64,000 bases of DNA from Caballeronia pedi (GCF_001544915.2 NZ_FCOE02000012.1:124001-188000), one strand, 5' to 3'. Shown: positions 26,773-36,455, numbered from the stretch's first letter. Made by a program: numbers and translations. The notes: generated by a model from the letters alone, not told the origin.

Positions 26773-27720
26773 ATGGCCAGGCAGACGCTCAACTACCATC
26801 AGGTCCAGTTGCTCTATGAGGTCGTCCGGTGCAGGACGCTTACCGCGGCCGCGCAGAACATGCACATCTCGCAGCCCGCCGTGACCAAGCAGCTCAAGGC
26901 GCTGGAAGAAAGCCTGGGCGTGAGGCTGTTCAAGCGCGAGAAGGGCCGGCTGCTGCCTACGGCCGAGGCAATCCTGCTGTTCGAGCAGACCGAGCGCACC
27001 AATGCCAGCTTGCGCGCCCTGAACGAGCTTGCTGACGGATTGCGCACTGGCACGCTCGGGCGCCTGAGCATCTGCGCCTATCCGGCGATCACGGAACGTC
27101 TGCTGCCCGAAGCTATCGCGGCATTCCAGGCGCGCTTTCCCAAGGTTTTCGTGGAGGTCGCCATCGAGAACGCGGAGAAGATGCTGGATCTGGTCGAGAG
27201 CCAGCAGGTCGATCTGGGCATCTGCACGCCGTTCCGGGAGATGAGAAATGTCATCGAGCAACACTTGCTCGATTCCACAATCGTCTGCGCAATGCCTTCC
27301 GATGATCCGCTCGCGAAGCGGCGCATGCTGCGCATTGCCGATCTTCACGACGTTGCGCTGACGACCGTGGGGGCGCTCGAAAGCATTCCTGAATTGCAGG
27401 CGCTGCTCGCATCGGCCGACACCGGAGCGATGATTCATGCGCGCGTGTCCAGTTCCGCGCTGGCATGCCGCATGGTTCAATCGACTGGAGGCCGTGCGAT
27501 CGTCGAGAGTCTGACGGCCGCGTCGATCGATGTGAGCGGGCTCGCGTTCGTACCAATCGAACTGATCCCGCCGCGCACGATCGCGATGCTGCGCCCGTCG
27601 TTGCGGCCAGGGAGTTCTTTCACCGACGCGTTTTGCACGATCATTGCGGAGCAGGCGCGAAGCCTTGGCGCCGTTATGGCGCAACGGGGCGGACTGCATG
27701 GCAGACGCGCGAGCGCTTAG
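26773..27720 (+). CDS. LysR family transcriptional regulator
   Basis: A 315-residue LysR regulator with winged HTH at about 6-65 (TLTAAAQNMHISQPAVTKQLKAL in broken form) and a periplasmic-binding-like effector domain after residue 95. ATG 26773 has GGAG 8 nt upstream, and the 11-residue extension to 26740 would overlap the operator at 26726-26742. It likely controls the divergent MFS-ureohydrolase-hutD operon. Confidence 0.9.
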   Translation: MARQTLNYHQVQLLYEVVRCRTLTAAAQNMHISQPAVTKQLKALEESLGVRLFKREKGRLLPTAEAILLFEQTERTNASLRALNELADGLRTGTLGRLSICAYPAITERLLPEAIAAFQARFPKVFVEVAIENAEKMLDLVESQQVDLGICTPFREMRNVIEQHLLDSTIVCAMPSDDPLAKRRMLRIADLHDVALTTVGALESIPELQALLASADTGAMIHARVSSSALACRMVQSTGGRAIVESLTAASIDVSGLAFVPIELIPPRTIAMLRPSLRPGSSFTDAFCTIIAEQARSLGAVMAQRGGLHGRRASA

Positions 27721-27757
27721 CGTTCGCGCGCCGCGCTTGCGGTCTTGAACTGCGCTG

Positions 27758-29308
27758 TTACTCGGCCTGCTCGCGACTGCCCGCGAGGTTATGCACGCGC
27801 GAACTCATGGCGACCGGCGCGGCGTTGCGCCCGCGCTGCTGCTGCGCGCCGAAGAACCGGCGTCCTTGCGGGCCGTACACGGCGTCGGGTTCGGGAAAGC
27901 GCCACAACATCGCCAGATAGAGCACGCCGCCGACGGCGAACGACACCGGCACGCTCAGATCGCAGCCGCCCGCGAGCGCGCCGAGCGGCCCGACGAACTG
28001 CCCCGGCAGATTCACGAACGCGAGACCGACGAACGCCGCCGGCAGCCACGCGCCCATCGCGCGCCAGTTCCAGCCATGCGTGAACCAGTAATGGCCGCCG
28101 CGGCCGCCGCGGTTGAACACCTGCAGATCGTCGGCGAGATAGAAGCCGCGGCGCTGCAGGAAGCCGATCACCATGATCGCCATCCACGGGCAACTGAAGG
28201 TGCAGATGAGCGTCGAGAACGTCGCCACGCTTTCGACGAGATTGAACGCAAAGCGGCCGACGAAAATGAAGCCGATAGCGAGCGTGCCGATCAGCATCGT
28301 CGCGCGCACGCGGTTGAGGAAGCGCGGAAACATGCTCGACATGTCGAGGCCCGTGCCGTAGAGCGCGGTCGTGCCCGTCGACATCCCGCCGATGATCGCG
28401 ATGAGGCACATCGGCAAGAGGAACCAGCGCGGCGACACGGCGAGCAGACCGCCCACGTAGTCGTTCGCGCTGATGTAGCTTGGCGCCTTCGTCGCGATGA
28501 TCGTCGCGGTGGCGAGGCCGAAGAAGAACGGCACGAAGGTCGCGATCTGCGCGACGAACACGGCGCCCATCACGCGATGACGCGGCGTCGATGGCGGAAT
28601 GTAGCGCGCCCAGTCGCCGAGCGTCGAAGCGAACGACACCGGATTGCTGAGCGCCACCAGCGCCGCGCCGATGAACGCGGCCCAGAAGCCCGCGCTGCCG
28701 TGCTGGAGCGTGCCCGCGTAGTGCATGTCGAAGGCGTTCGCGAAGGCGAGCGCGCCGAGCACGAACATGAGGCTCGCCGCCCATACCGCGATCTTGTTCA
28801 CCCACAGCATGAAGCGAAAGCCATAGATGCACACGATCAGCACGAGCACGGCGAACACCATGTACGCCGTGCCGAGCGTCCACGGATTGACCGGCAGGCC
28901 CACCATGTCGTGCGCGCCGCCCACGAGCGCGTCGCCCGAGCTCCACACCGCGAGCGAGAAGAACGCGACCGAGGTCAGCACCGCGAGAAACGAGCCGACG
29001 ATCCGCCCGTGAATGCCGAAGTGCGCGCCCGACGAAACCGGATCGCTCGTGCCGTTGCGCGGCCCGAACAGGCTCATCGGCGCGAGGATGCAGGTGCCCG
29101 CGAGCACGCCGAGGATGATCGCCCACAGGCTCGCCTCGAACGAGAGGCCGACGAGGATCGGAAAGCTGCCGAGCACCGATGTCGAAAACGTGTTGCAGCC
29201 GCCGAACAGCAGCCGGAATAGATCGATGGGCCGCGCATAGCGCGACGCGTCGGGAATGCGCTCGAAACCGAAGGTTTCGATCTGCGTGATGCTCGTGCTG
29301 TCAGCCAT
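27758..29308 (-). CDS. NCS1-family nucleobase:cation symporter (purine/cytosine permease type)
   Basis: A 516-residue membrane protein with about 12 helices and NCS1 hallmarks such as the N-terminal FGGCNTFSTSVLGSFP and SNPVSFASTLGDWARYIP. NCS1 carriers import purines, pyrimidines, hydantoins or related heterocycles with Na+ or H+. It has AAGGAG before ATG 29308. Placed next to a LysR and PuuB-like oxidase operon, its substrate may instead be a guanidino or polyamine-derived compound. Confidence 0.88.
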   Translation of the reverse strand: MADSTSITQIETFGFERIPDASRYARPIDLFRLLFGGCNTFSTSVLGSFPILVGLSFEASLWAIILGVLAGTCILAPMSLFGPRNGTSDPVSSGAHFGIHGRIVGSFLAVLTSVAFFSLAVWSSGDALVGGAHDMVGLPVNPWTLGTAYMVFAVLVLIVCIYGFRFMLWVNKIAVWAASLMFVLGALAFANAFDMHYAGTLQHGSAGFWAAFIGAALVALSNPVSFASTLGDWARYIPPSTPRHRVMGAVFVAQIATFVPFFFGLATATIIATKAPSYISANDYVGGLLAVSPRWFLLPMCLIAIIGGMSTGTTALYGTGLDMSSMFPRFLNRVRATMLIGTLAIGFIFVGRFAFNLVESVATFSTLICTFSCPWMAIMVIGFLQRRGFYLADDLQVFNRGGRGGHYWFTHGWNWRAMGAWLPAAFVGLAFVNLPGQFVGPLGALAGGCDLSVPVSFAVGGVLYLAMLWRFPEPDAVYGPQGRRFFGAQQQRGRNAAPVAMSSRVHNLAGSREQAE

Positions 29309-29433
29309 GTTGTCTCGCTCCTTTAGGTGTCGTCAAGCGCGTCGCGCCTGCTACCGCACTGTCGTTATGTGGCGGTCACTCTGATGCACTCGAATAAACG
29401 TTCACATCGGGCATGGCCGATGTCTGGCGATGC

Positions 29434-30387
29434 TCATGCTTCCACTGCTATTTCAGGCTGTTTCACGCGGGCGTCGCGCTCGTGCGCCCGCGTGCCATAG
29501 ACGCCGAAAAGGTCTTCACAGAAGGCGCGCACGATCGGTTGGTCGGCCATGCCGCGCTTCATCGCGAGATGCAGCGGCACGTCGAAGCCGAACGCGGTAC
29601 GCCCGAGCACGCGGATCAGGCCGCGCTGCTCGAAGCTTTGCGCGTGATGCGCGGGCAGATAGCCGATATGACTGCCCGACAGGATCAGCACGGTGGCCGC
29701 ATCGATGCTGTCCGCGATGGCCGTCACCCTGCGTTCGCCGATGCTCGCGAGTTCCTCGGGCACGGGATAGCTGCGCCAGATCCAGTCGTGCGCGCGCAAC
29801 TGGTCGAGCGTCACATCCGGTCCGCCATGAAAGAGCGGATGACCGCGCCCGCAGCAGATCACCTGCCGTTCGCTGAACAGGCGGCTGTACGACAGCCCCG
29901 CGACGCGATGCCAGAAGTAACCGATCGCGAGATCGAGTTGCGCATTGACGAGGCTCTCTTCGAGTTCCTGCGGCGGCGCGACGTGCATCGCGAAGCGCAC
30001 GGCCTGATCGCGCTTGCGGAACGCGCCGATCGCTTCGGCGAGCCGCGCGTTCTCGACGTGCGACGCCTGGCCGATCAGACCGATCGACAAGGTGCCCACG
30101 AGCTTGCGGTCGATATCGCGCACCTGCGCGACGAACTGCGAGGTCGCGGCGATCAGCGCGCGCGCCGATGCGACGAAGCGCTCGCCCTTCGACGTGAGCC
30201 GGAAGCCGCCGCGCCCGCGCTCGCACAGCCTGAAGCCCATGCGCGCCTCCAGCGCGGAAAGCTGCGAGCTGATGGTCGACTGGCGCACGCCGAGCGTCGC
30301 TTCGGCGGCGGTGATGCCGCGCGCGTCGACCACGGCGAGAAAGACGCGCACGAGGCGCAGGTCGAGATCGGAAGTATTGGAAAACAT
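29434..30387 (-). CDS. LysR family transcriptional regulator
   Basis: A 317-residue LysR protein: HTH at about 10-66 (GITAAEATLGVRQSTISSQL) and effector domain after about 95. The start is the ATG at 30387. It lies 29 nt downstream of the PuuB-like oxidase gene on the same strand and ahead of the NCS1 permease, so it could be cotranscribed with the oxidase and control the permease. Confidence 0.88.
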   Translation of the reverse strand: MFSNTSDLDLRLVRVFLAVVDARGITAAEATLGVRQSTISSQLSALEARMGFRLCERGRGGFRLTSKGERFVASARALIAATSQFVAQVRDIDRKLVGTLSIGLIGQASHVENARLAEAIGAFRKRDQAVRFAMHVAPPQELEESLVNAQLDLAIGYFWHRVAGLSYSRLFSERQVICCGRGHPLFHGGPDVTLDQLRAHDWIWRSYPVPEELASIGERRVTAIADSIDAATVLILSGSHIGYLPAHHAQSFEQRGLIRVLGRTAFGFDVPLHLAMKRGMADQPIVRAFCEDLFGVYGTRAHERDARVKQPEIAVEA

Positions 30388-30416
30388 GCGGATGGCTCGC
30401 GTCGGCAACGCCGCGT

Positions 30417-31850
30417 TCACATGGGGAAACCCATCGCCTTGATGCCCTTGATCCACGCGCGTTTCCAGCCGCCTTCGGCATCGGCGCCGTCGAACGCGTG
30501 GAAGGTCACCTTCGCGGCCAGCCAGCGCACCGGCTCGGGCGGAATGTACGTGGGGCTTTGCCTGGCGATATCGAGCGCGCGCTCGGGGCTGTCGCGATCG
30601 AACAGGATGTTCAGGCCCATGAACGCGCCGAAGCGGCTCGCGGCCACGCCGAAACCCGTGTAGCCCGCGACGAACACGGCCTTGTCGCCGAGATAGCGCT
30701 TCGCGAACACCGAACCGCGCGAACAGTAATCGATCGGGCCGCCCCACGCATGCGAGAAGCGCACGTCGCTCAATTGCGGAAAGGTCGTGTAGAACGCCTG
30801 CGCGAGCCGGTAGTACGTTTCGCGGTTCTGATCGCCCGGCGGATTGGGATCGCCATCGAAGTGATAGCTTACGAGGCCGCCGAAGATGATGTTGTTGTTC
30901 TTCGTGAGACGGAAATAGTTGAGCTGCGTGCGCGTGTCGTAAATGCCCTGACGCTGCGCCCAGCCGATGCGCGACAGTTGTTCGTCGGTGAGCGGCTCGG
31001 TAGCGAGCACGTGATCGCGCACCTGCAGCACGCGCCGGTTGATATCCGCAATGCCGACCTTCGCGGTGCCGCTACCGAACAGCACGCGCGTCGCGCGCAC
31101 CGTGCCCGCAGGCGTCTTCACGAAGACGCTCGCGCCTTCGTCGCTCACGCTCATCAGCGGGGTGTTTTCGTAGAGCCGCACGCCGAGCGTGAGCGCCGCG
31201 CGCTTGAGCCCCCACGCGAGCTTGGCCGGATGCACGATGCCGCTGCGGTTGCGCGACCAGAGCGCACCCGCGAACAGTGGCGAGTCGAGCTGCGCGCGCG
31301 TGGCCGCCGCGTCGAGCAGTTCGACATCGTGGCCGTAGGACTTGTGCAGATCGTAGTCGGCCCGCAGATGCTCGACGTGATCGGGGTCGACCGCCACCGT
31401 CATCTCGCCGTTCCATTCGATGTCGGCGTCGATGTCGTAGCGCCTGAGCGTCTCCTCGAAGCCATCGAGATTGCGCTGCCCGAATTCCTCGAGTTCGGCG
31501 ATATCGTTCGGAAACACCCGCACGGCGTTGGGCAGGCCATGCATCACCGAGGTCGAAATGATGCCGCCCGCACGTCCCGACGCGCCATGCGCGACCTGTC
31601 CCGCTTCGATCAGCACGACATCGAGTTCGGGCATCTGCTCCTTCGCCTGCACCGCGGCCCACAGGCCGGTGAAGCCGCCGCCGACGATCAGCAGATCGGC
31701 GCGCGTCTCGCTCGTGAGCGCGGCTTCGGCGGGCGGCTCTGCGGGATTGTCGAGCCAGTAGGGAAAGAGCTTCGTGCGGGCGAGCGCTTCTTCGACGCTC
31801 AGCGTGGGCGCGGGCACCTCCGCTTCGAGAAATTGGGCGCGGTCGTTCAT
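30417..31850 (-). CDS. FAD-dependent amine oxidoreductase, PuuB/OrdL-like
   Basis: A 477-residue DAO-family flavoprotein. The FAD-binding glycines are in LLIVGGGFTGLWAAVQAKE (about 54-72), then GASGRAGGIIS; the C-terminus has GYTGFGVAASRFGAFM. PuuB oxidises gamma-glutamylputrescine; homologues in arginine/polyamine loci oxidise amines to aldehydes. The aldehyde dehydrogenase at 34385 could take the product. GGAG lies about 9 nt before ATG 31850. Confidence 0.85.
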   Translation of the reverse strand: MNDRAQFLEAEVPAPTLSVEEALARTKLFPYWLDNPAEPPAEAALTSETRADLLIVGGGFTGLWAAVQAKEQMPELDVVLIEAGQVAHGASGRAGGIISTSVMHGLPNAVRVFPNDIAELEEFGQRNLDGFEETLRRYDIDADIEWNGEMTVAVDPDHVEHLRADYDLHKSYGHDVELLDAAATRAQLDSPLFAGALWSRNRSGIVHPAKLAWGLKRAALTLGVRLYENTPLMSVSDEGASVFVKTPAGTVRATRVLFGSGTAKVGIADINRRVLQVRDHVLATEPLTDEQLSRIGWAQRQGIYDTRTQLNYFRLTKNNNIIFGGLVSYHFDGDPNPPGDQNRETYYRLAQAFYTTFPQLSDVRFSHAWGGPIDYCSRGSVFAKRYLGDKAVFVAGYTGFGVAASRFGAFMGLNILFDRDSPERALDIARQSPTYIPPEPVRWLAAKVTFHAFDGADAEGGWKRAWIKGIKAMGFPM

Positions 31851-31899
31851 GCCTGGTCTCCTGTTCGGCTGCCGTGCGGGCGGCGGCGTTCGACGACGG

Positions 31900-32247
31900 T
31901 TATTGCTGCGGTTCGAGCACGATGTAGAACTTCTTCGCGTCTTCGATGGTTTCCCAGCGGCCCGCGAAACCGGCCGGCAGAAGATAGCCCTGTCCCGCTT
32001 CAAACTCCTTGCGGCCGCCGTTCACGTCGGTCAGCGCGATCCTGCCTTCGACGAGCCACACGGCTTCGTCGGCGGTCGTCGCGGGGAAATCGACAGCGCC
32101 GACCTTGCCTTCCCACCAGCCGATCACGTAGTTGCCGTTCTGGCCTTGCGCCGCGCGCCAGTCGCTTTCGTCCATGCCGTAGTCCAGCTTCGTGAATTGG
32201 CCAATGCCTGCGCCTAGCGGCGCGATGTCCTGAATCAGCTTGCTCAT
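31900..32247 (-). CDS. Cupin-domain protein (EutQ/DUF861-like)
   Basis: A 115-residue cupin. The barrel contains EAVWLVEGRIALTDVNGG and GQGYLLPAGFAGRWET, the usual DUF861 pattern, which is seen in proteins linked to polyamine, ethanolamine and ureidoglycine metabolism. The classic metal-binding histidines are not evident. AAGGA precedes ATG 32247, and it leads the operon with the PuuB-like oxidase, 49 nt upstream. Confidence 0.82.
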   Translation of the reverse strand: MSKLIQDIAPLGAGIGQFTKLDYGMDESDWRAAQGQNGNYVIGWWEGKVGAVDFPATTADEAVWLVEGRIALTDVNGGRKEFEAGQGYLLPAGFAGRWETIEDAKKFYIVLEPQQ

Positions 32248-32323
32248 GTGAGTCCTTGATTGCGTCGGTTTTCAATTGAATCGGTGGAGGAAAGTTACCG
32301 ACTCGGAACGCCCCGGTATGCCC

Positions 32324-32369
32324 CCCCTCAGGGGAGGCAAAACGTGTTTCCTGATTCGGGGGTAAACAC
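32324..32369. promoter_or_regulatory. Inverted repeats between the cupin operon and luxR
   Basis: A short palindrome CCCC/GGGG with spacer TCA (32324-32334) and a wider repeat GTGTTT/AAACAC with a 14-nt spacer (32344-32369) lie in the divergent region between the cupin operon and the LuxR-type gene. They are candidate binding sites for that regulator. Confidence 0.4.
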
Positions 32370-32461
32370 CTAGCGCACGCGAAATATTCGCTGGAAACCC
32401 CGTGTGGCGGGCGTTGCGGCGCATGGGCTAAAATCGGACAGCCTTTTCTCTGGGGCGCGCC

Positions 32462-33307
32462 ATGCTGCTCAACGTACCCCCGCTCAACCGCGATTCAGCC
32501 GACTTTCCGCTTTCGTTCAAGGCGCTCGGCCAAGTGATCGAAGCGGTCGGCACACCTGATTTCGTGCCGCGTCTCACGCTGTTTCTCAATGACATCGTGC
32601 CGCTCAATGTCGTGCACATCGAGCGCTCGCGTGTCGATCACAGCAGGCCCACGGGCTTTCGCCGCGAATGGATCGGCAGCAGCGGCGTGGGCATGGACAG
32701 CGGCGTGATCTCCGAAGTCATGACGCTCTACTACGACCGCTTCTACGACAGCGATCCGCTCTTCGCGGGCATTCGCGGCAAGATCGGCACGCTGCTCGTG
32801 GTGCGCGACATCGGCGCGATACCGCCCGGCGAATTTCGCCAGCGCCTCTTCGACGAAGCGCTGATCGCGCACGAATGCGTGCTCGCGCGCGGCACGCCGC
32901 ACGCGCAGGATTCGATCGCGCTCGAACGCGCGCTCGATGCGCCGCCGTTCACACTCGCCGAGATGAACCGCTTTCGCAAGGTGAGCGAATTTCTGTTTCC
33001 GCTGCTGGAGCTGCACGCCTCGACGAGCGCCGCGCGACGTGTCGCGCATCCCACCTCGTTCCTGCATCCGCTCGCGCAATTCGATGCGCGCATCGCCGCC
33101 GACCACGTGCGTCTGTCCAAACGCGAGTACGAAATCTGCGCGCACCTCATCACGGGCCGCACGGTGCCGGAAGCCGCGGAGATCATCGGCGTGCGAACCG
33201 GCACGGCCGAGTCGTATGTGAAGCGCGCGTTCGCGAAACTCGGCGTGCGCACCAAGCGCGACCTGATCGCGTGGGGCCAGACTTGCTCCCGTCTGGCGGC
33301 GCTCTGA
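32462..33307 (+). CDS. LuxR-type HTH transcriptional regulator
   Basis: A 281-residue protein with a C-terminal LuxR helix-turn-helix (about 213-272, including LSKREYEICAHLITGRTVPE and SYVKRAFAKLGVRTKRDL). The N-terminal part (about 1-200) is not a recognisable acyl-homoserine lactone or receiver domain; FYDSDPLFAG may mark its ligand region. It sits between the cupin/oxidase operon and the guanidinobutyrase operon and may control both. Confidence 0.85.
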   Translation: MLLNVPPLNRDSADFPLSFKALGQVIEAVGTPDFVPRLTLFLNDIVPLNVVHIERSRVDHSRPTGFRREWIGSSGVGMDSGVISEVMTLYYDRFYDSDPLFAGIRGKIGTLLVVRDIGAIPPGEFRQRLFDEALIAHECVLARGTPHAQDSIALERALDAPPFTLAEMNRFRKVSEFLFPLLELHASTSAARRVAHPTSFLHPLAQFDARIAADHVRLSKREYEICAHLITGRTVPEAAEIIGVRTGTAESYVKRAFAKLGVRTKRDLIAWGQTCSRLAAL

Positions 33308-33416
33308 AGGCCCATTCACATAGACCGGGTTCGATGTAAACATTCCCACTTCGTGATTCGCGCGGCGCAGGCATCGCCTAACATCGGCCCGTCCACATAA
33401 CGATGACGGGAAGCCC

Positions 33417-34367
33417 ATGCAGCGCGAACTCAACCAGCCGCTCGGCGGCAACGACATGCCGCGCTTCGGCGGCATCGCGACGATGATGCGTCTGCCGCAG
33501 GCGGCCAGCGCCGATGGCCTCGACGCGTGTTTCGTCGGCGTGCCGCTCGATATCGGCACGTCGAACCGCTCGGGCGCGCGCTTCGGGCCGCGCCAGATCC
33601 GCACGGAATCCGTTCTGCTGCGTCCCTACAACATGGCGACGCGCGCCGCGCCCTTCGATTCGCTGCAAGTGGCCGACCTGGGCGATGTCGCCACGAACCC
33701 GTATGACCTGAAGGACTCGATGCGTCTCATCGAGTCGGCTTACGAGGCGATCGTCGCGAACGGCTGCCGTCCGATTACGCTCGGCGGCGACCACACGATT
33801 GCGTGGCCGATCCTGCGCGCGTTGCACAAGAAGTACGGCAAGGTCGCCGTGGTGCACGTGGACGCGCATGCCGACGTCAACGACACGATGTTCGGCGAGA
33901 AGATCGCGCACGGCACGCCGTTTCGCCGCGCGGTCGAAGACGGCCTGCTCCAGTGCGACAAGGTCACGCAGATCGGTTTGCGCGGCACCGGCTATCACGC
34001 CGACGACTTCGACTGGTGCCGCGAACAGGGCTTCACCGTGGTGCAGGCCGAAGCGTGCTGGAACCGCTCGCTCGCGCCGCTGATGGAAGAAGTGCGCGCG
34101 CGCGTGGGCGACGCGCCCGTGTATCTGAGCTTCGATATCGACGGGCTCGATCCCGCGTTCGCACCCGGCACCGGCACGCCCGAAGTGGGCGGCCTGACCG
34201 TGCAGCAAGGCCTCGAAATCGTGCGCGGCATGAAGGGGCTCAACGTCGTGGGCGCGGATCTCGTCGAGGTCTCGCCGCCTTACGATCAGGCCGGCACGAC
34301 CGCGCTCGTCGGCGCCAATCTCGCCTTCGAGATGCTCTGCGTGATGCCGGGCGTGGCCTACCGATGA
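33417..34367 (+). CDS. gbuA: Guanidinobutyrase/agmatinase (ureohydrolase)
   Basis: A 316-residue ureohydrolase with canonical manganese motifs GGDHTIAWP, HVDAHADVND and SFDIDGLDP. The N-terminus QPLGGNDMPRFGGIATMMRLP and the C-terminal LVEVSPPYD match what I recall of GbuA, which hydrolyses 4-guanidinobutyrate to GABA and urea. Agmatinase is the alternative reading. The aldehyde dehydrogenase downstream is compatible with the 4-guanidinobutyraldehyde to guanidinobutyrate step. The ribosome binding site is weak (GGGAAG, 3 nt spacing). Confidence 0.88.
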   Translation: MQRELNQPLGGNDMPRFGGIATMMRLPQAASADGLDACFVGVPLDIGTSNRSGARFGPRQIRTESVLLRPYNMATRAAPFDSLQVADLGDVATNPYDLKDSMRLIESAYEAIVANGCRPITLGGDHTIAWPILRALHKKYGKVAVVHVDAHADVNDTMFGEKIAHGTPFRRAVEDGLLQCDKVTQIGLRGTGYHADDFDWCREQGFTVVQAEACWNRSLAPLMEEVRARVGDAPVYLSFDIDGLDPAFAPGTGTPEVGGLTVQQGLEIVRGMKGLNVVGADLVEVSPPYDQAGTTALVGANLAFEMLCVMPGVAYR

Positions 34368-34384
34368 ACCACGAGAGGACGATC

Positions 34385-35860
34385 ATGACCAATCACACTT
34401 CATTCGTGCTGCCCGCCGCGACGATCGCGGGCATGCGCGTCGACGCGTCGAACCGGGAAGCAGGCAACGCGATTCACAACGCTTCCACGGGCGAGATCAT
34501 CGGCTGGCAGGAACACGCCGATGCCGCACAAGTCGATGCCGCCGTGCGTGCCGCGCACGGCGCGCTCGATGCATGGCGCAACCAGCCGCCCGTAGCGCGC
34601 GGCAAGGTGTTGCGCAGAATCGCCGAGCTGCTCGCGGCGAACCGCGCGCAGCTCTCTTCGATGCAGCAGCAGGTGAGCGGCAAGCCGCCGCTCGAAGCCG
34701 ATACCGATGTGAGCGACGCCATCGCCACGTTCGATTACTACGCGGACCTGTGCGCCGACGCGTCGCTCTTCGCCGCCGATACGCTCGCGCTGCCCGACGA
34801 CACCGTGACAGGCGAACGGCATTACGAAGCGGTCGGCGTGGCCGCGCTGATCGTGCCGTGGAATTTCCCGATGGTCACGACCGCGTGGAAGATCGCGCCC
34901 GCGCTCGCAGCCGGCTGCACGGCAGTGCTGAAACCGTCCGAATTCACGTCACCGGTCGAGCATCGGCTCGCGGAGATCGTCACGGCGGCGGGCGTGCCCG
35001 ACGGCGTCGTGAATCTCGTGAACGGCGGCGGCGAGGTGGGCGCGCTGCTCGCGGCGCATCCGCTCGTCGACAAGATTTCGTTCACCGGCAGCACGGCGGT
35101 CGGCCGCAAGGTCATGCAGGCCGCCGCGCAGGACATGAAGCGGCTGACGCTCGAACTCGGCGGCAAGTCCGCGCTGATCGTGCGCGCCGACGCGGACATC
35201 GAACATGCAGTCGCGCTCGCGGTAGGCGGCGCGTTCACGAACGCGGGGCAAATGTGCTCGGCCACGTCGCGCATCATCGTGCACGACGATGTCTATCGCA
35301 AGTTCGTCGCGGCTTTCGAAGCAGCCGTGCGTGCGCTCGTGGTCGCGCCGCCTCACATCGGCAATGTCGCGATGGGGCCGCTCGTGTCGCGCGCCCAGCG
35401 TGAGCGCGTTCAGGCGCTGCTCGAACAGGGTATCGCGGGCGGCGCGGCCATCGCGTTCAGCGGTGCGCTCGAAAATGCCTGCGCGGAAGGCTTTTTCATG
35501 GCGCCCGTGGTCATCGCGGAACCGGATACGGCGAACGTGTTATGGACCGAAGAGGTGTTCGGACCGGTCGCGTGCGTGAAATCCTTTCGCACCGACGACG
35601 AAGCCATCGCGCTCGCCAACGACACGCGGTACGGACTCGTCGCGACCGTGGCGACGCGCGACGAAGATGCCGCGCGCCGCTATCGCCGAGCGCTGCGCGC
35701 GGGCCTCGTGTGGATCAACACGCCGCAACTGATCTTTCCGCAGGTGTGCTGGGGCGGACTCGGCCTGAGCGGTATCGGCCGCGAACTCGGCGTCGCCGGA
35801 TTGCGCAGCTATCAGGAATTGCGCCACGCCATCGTGTCGCGTGGCTCCGACCTCGCCTGA
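34385..35860 (+). CDS. Aldehyde dehydrogenase family protein
   Basis: A 491-residue NAD(P)-dependent aldehyde dehydrogenase; the glutamate in LTLELGGKSA and the cysteine in NAGQMCSATSR are the catalytic pair, with VPWNFPM and FTGSTAVG in the nucleotide-binding part. ATG 34385 is preferred because GAGAGGA lies just upstream; an ATG at 34364 overlaps the guanidinobutyrase stop. It is similar in kind to betaine-aldehyde and gamma-guanidinobutyraldehyde dehydrogenases and probably feeds or drains guanidinobutyrate. Confidence 0.88.
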   Translation: MTNHTSFVLPAATIAGMRVDASNREAGNAIHNASTGEIIGWQEHADAAQVDAAVRAAHGALDAWRNQPPVARGKVLRRIAELLAANRAQLSSMQQQVSGKPPLEADTDVSDAIATFDYYADLCADASLFAADTLALPDDTVTGERHYEAVGVAALIVPWNFPMVTTAWKIAPALAAGCTAVLKPSEFTSPVEHRLAEIVTAAGVPDGVVNLVNGGGEVGALLAAHPLVDKISFTGSTAVGRKVMQAAAQDMKRLTLELGGKSALIVRADADIEHAVALAVGGAFTNAGQMCSATSRIIVHDDVYRKFVAAFEAAVRALVVAPPHIGNVAMGPLVSRAQRERVQALLEQGIAGGAAIAFSGALENACAEGFFMAPVVIAEPDTANVLWTEEVFGPVACVKSFRTDDEAIALANDTRYGLVATVATRDEDAARRYRRALRAGLVWINTPQLIFPQVCWGGLGLSGIGRELGVAGLRSYQELRHAIVSRGSDLA

Positions 35861-36020
35861 CGGAAGCTCCTCGTCTTCCATATTAGTGAAAACTTATGGG
35901 TCGGTTATAAATGCTAAATAGCGCAAATATTTTCAAGACCTTATAGTTTTTCTCTCGAAGTCGTCAATAGCGCTCATGCCTCTGGCGACCCACGCATTCA
36001 ACGAATCTGGGAGACAGCAA

Positions 36021-36455
36021 ATGGCAATCGACGCGATCGTGGCGAACATGGACTCCGTATGGACCGCAGGCGGCGAGGACACGAAGCAGGCGGCGCACTA
36101 CGTGCATGACGCCTCCCTCAAACGCTTCCTGCAAACCATGCGTGACGACGGCTATCCGCTTGCTCTGGTGAGCGACCTCGATGCCGCGCGCCTGAACGAC
36201 GCCATTGCCGACAAGCTCGGCGACGAAGGTGTTACGTATTTCTCATCGATTCTGTCGTCGGGTGCAAGCGAGTCGCGTTATGCGATGGCGCTTCATACGC
36301 TCGCGACGCCCGCGCATCGCGTCGTCGCGGTGAGCGCCGAGGAGGGCGGTTTCGAAGAGGCGCGCAGTTCGGGCATCACGCAGTGCGTCGCCTTGCGCGA
36401 TGCGCTGCGCCACGCGTCGGCGCCTTTTGGTCGCGCGCATTCGTACGATCGTTAG
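36021..36455 (+). CDS. Degenerate HAD-like protein of unknown function
   Basis: A 144-residue protein. The segment DDGYPLALVSDLDAARLNDAIADK resembles HAD motif II and its following helix, and HRVVAVSAEEGGFEEARSSGI resembles the region after motif IV; but motif I (DxD) is missing and the acidic motif IV pair is changed to Ser-Ala-Glu-Glu. It is therefore probably a catalytically dead remnant or a repurposed HAD fold. GGGAGA precedes the ATG at 36021. It lies behind an AT-rich stretch (35880-36000). Confidence 0.55.
   Translation: MAIDAIVANMDSVWTAGGEDTKQAAHYVHDASLKRFLQTMRDDGYPLALVSDLDAARLNDAIADKLGDEGVTYFSSILSSGASESRYAMALHTLATPAHRVVAVSAEEGGFEEARSSGITQCVALRDALRHASAPFGRAHSYDR

Noticed and set aside
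30498..32195. 565-codon plus-strand ORF
   Set aside because: Antisense to the PuuB-like oxidase and cupin; no domain pattern.
33308..33416. Possible guanidine riboswitch before the guanidinobutyrase gene
   Set aside because: No recognisable ykkC-type conserved loops in the short leader.
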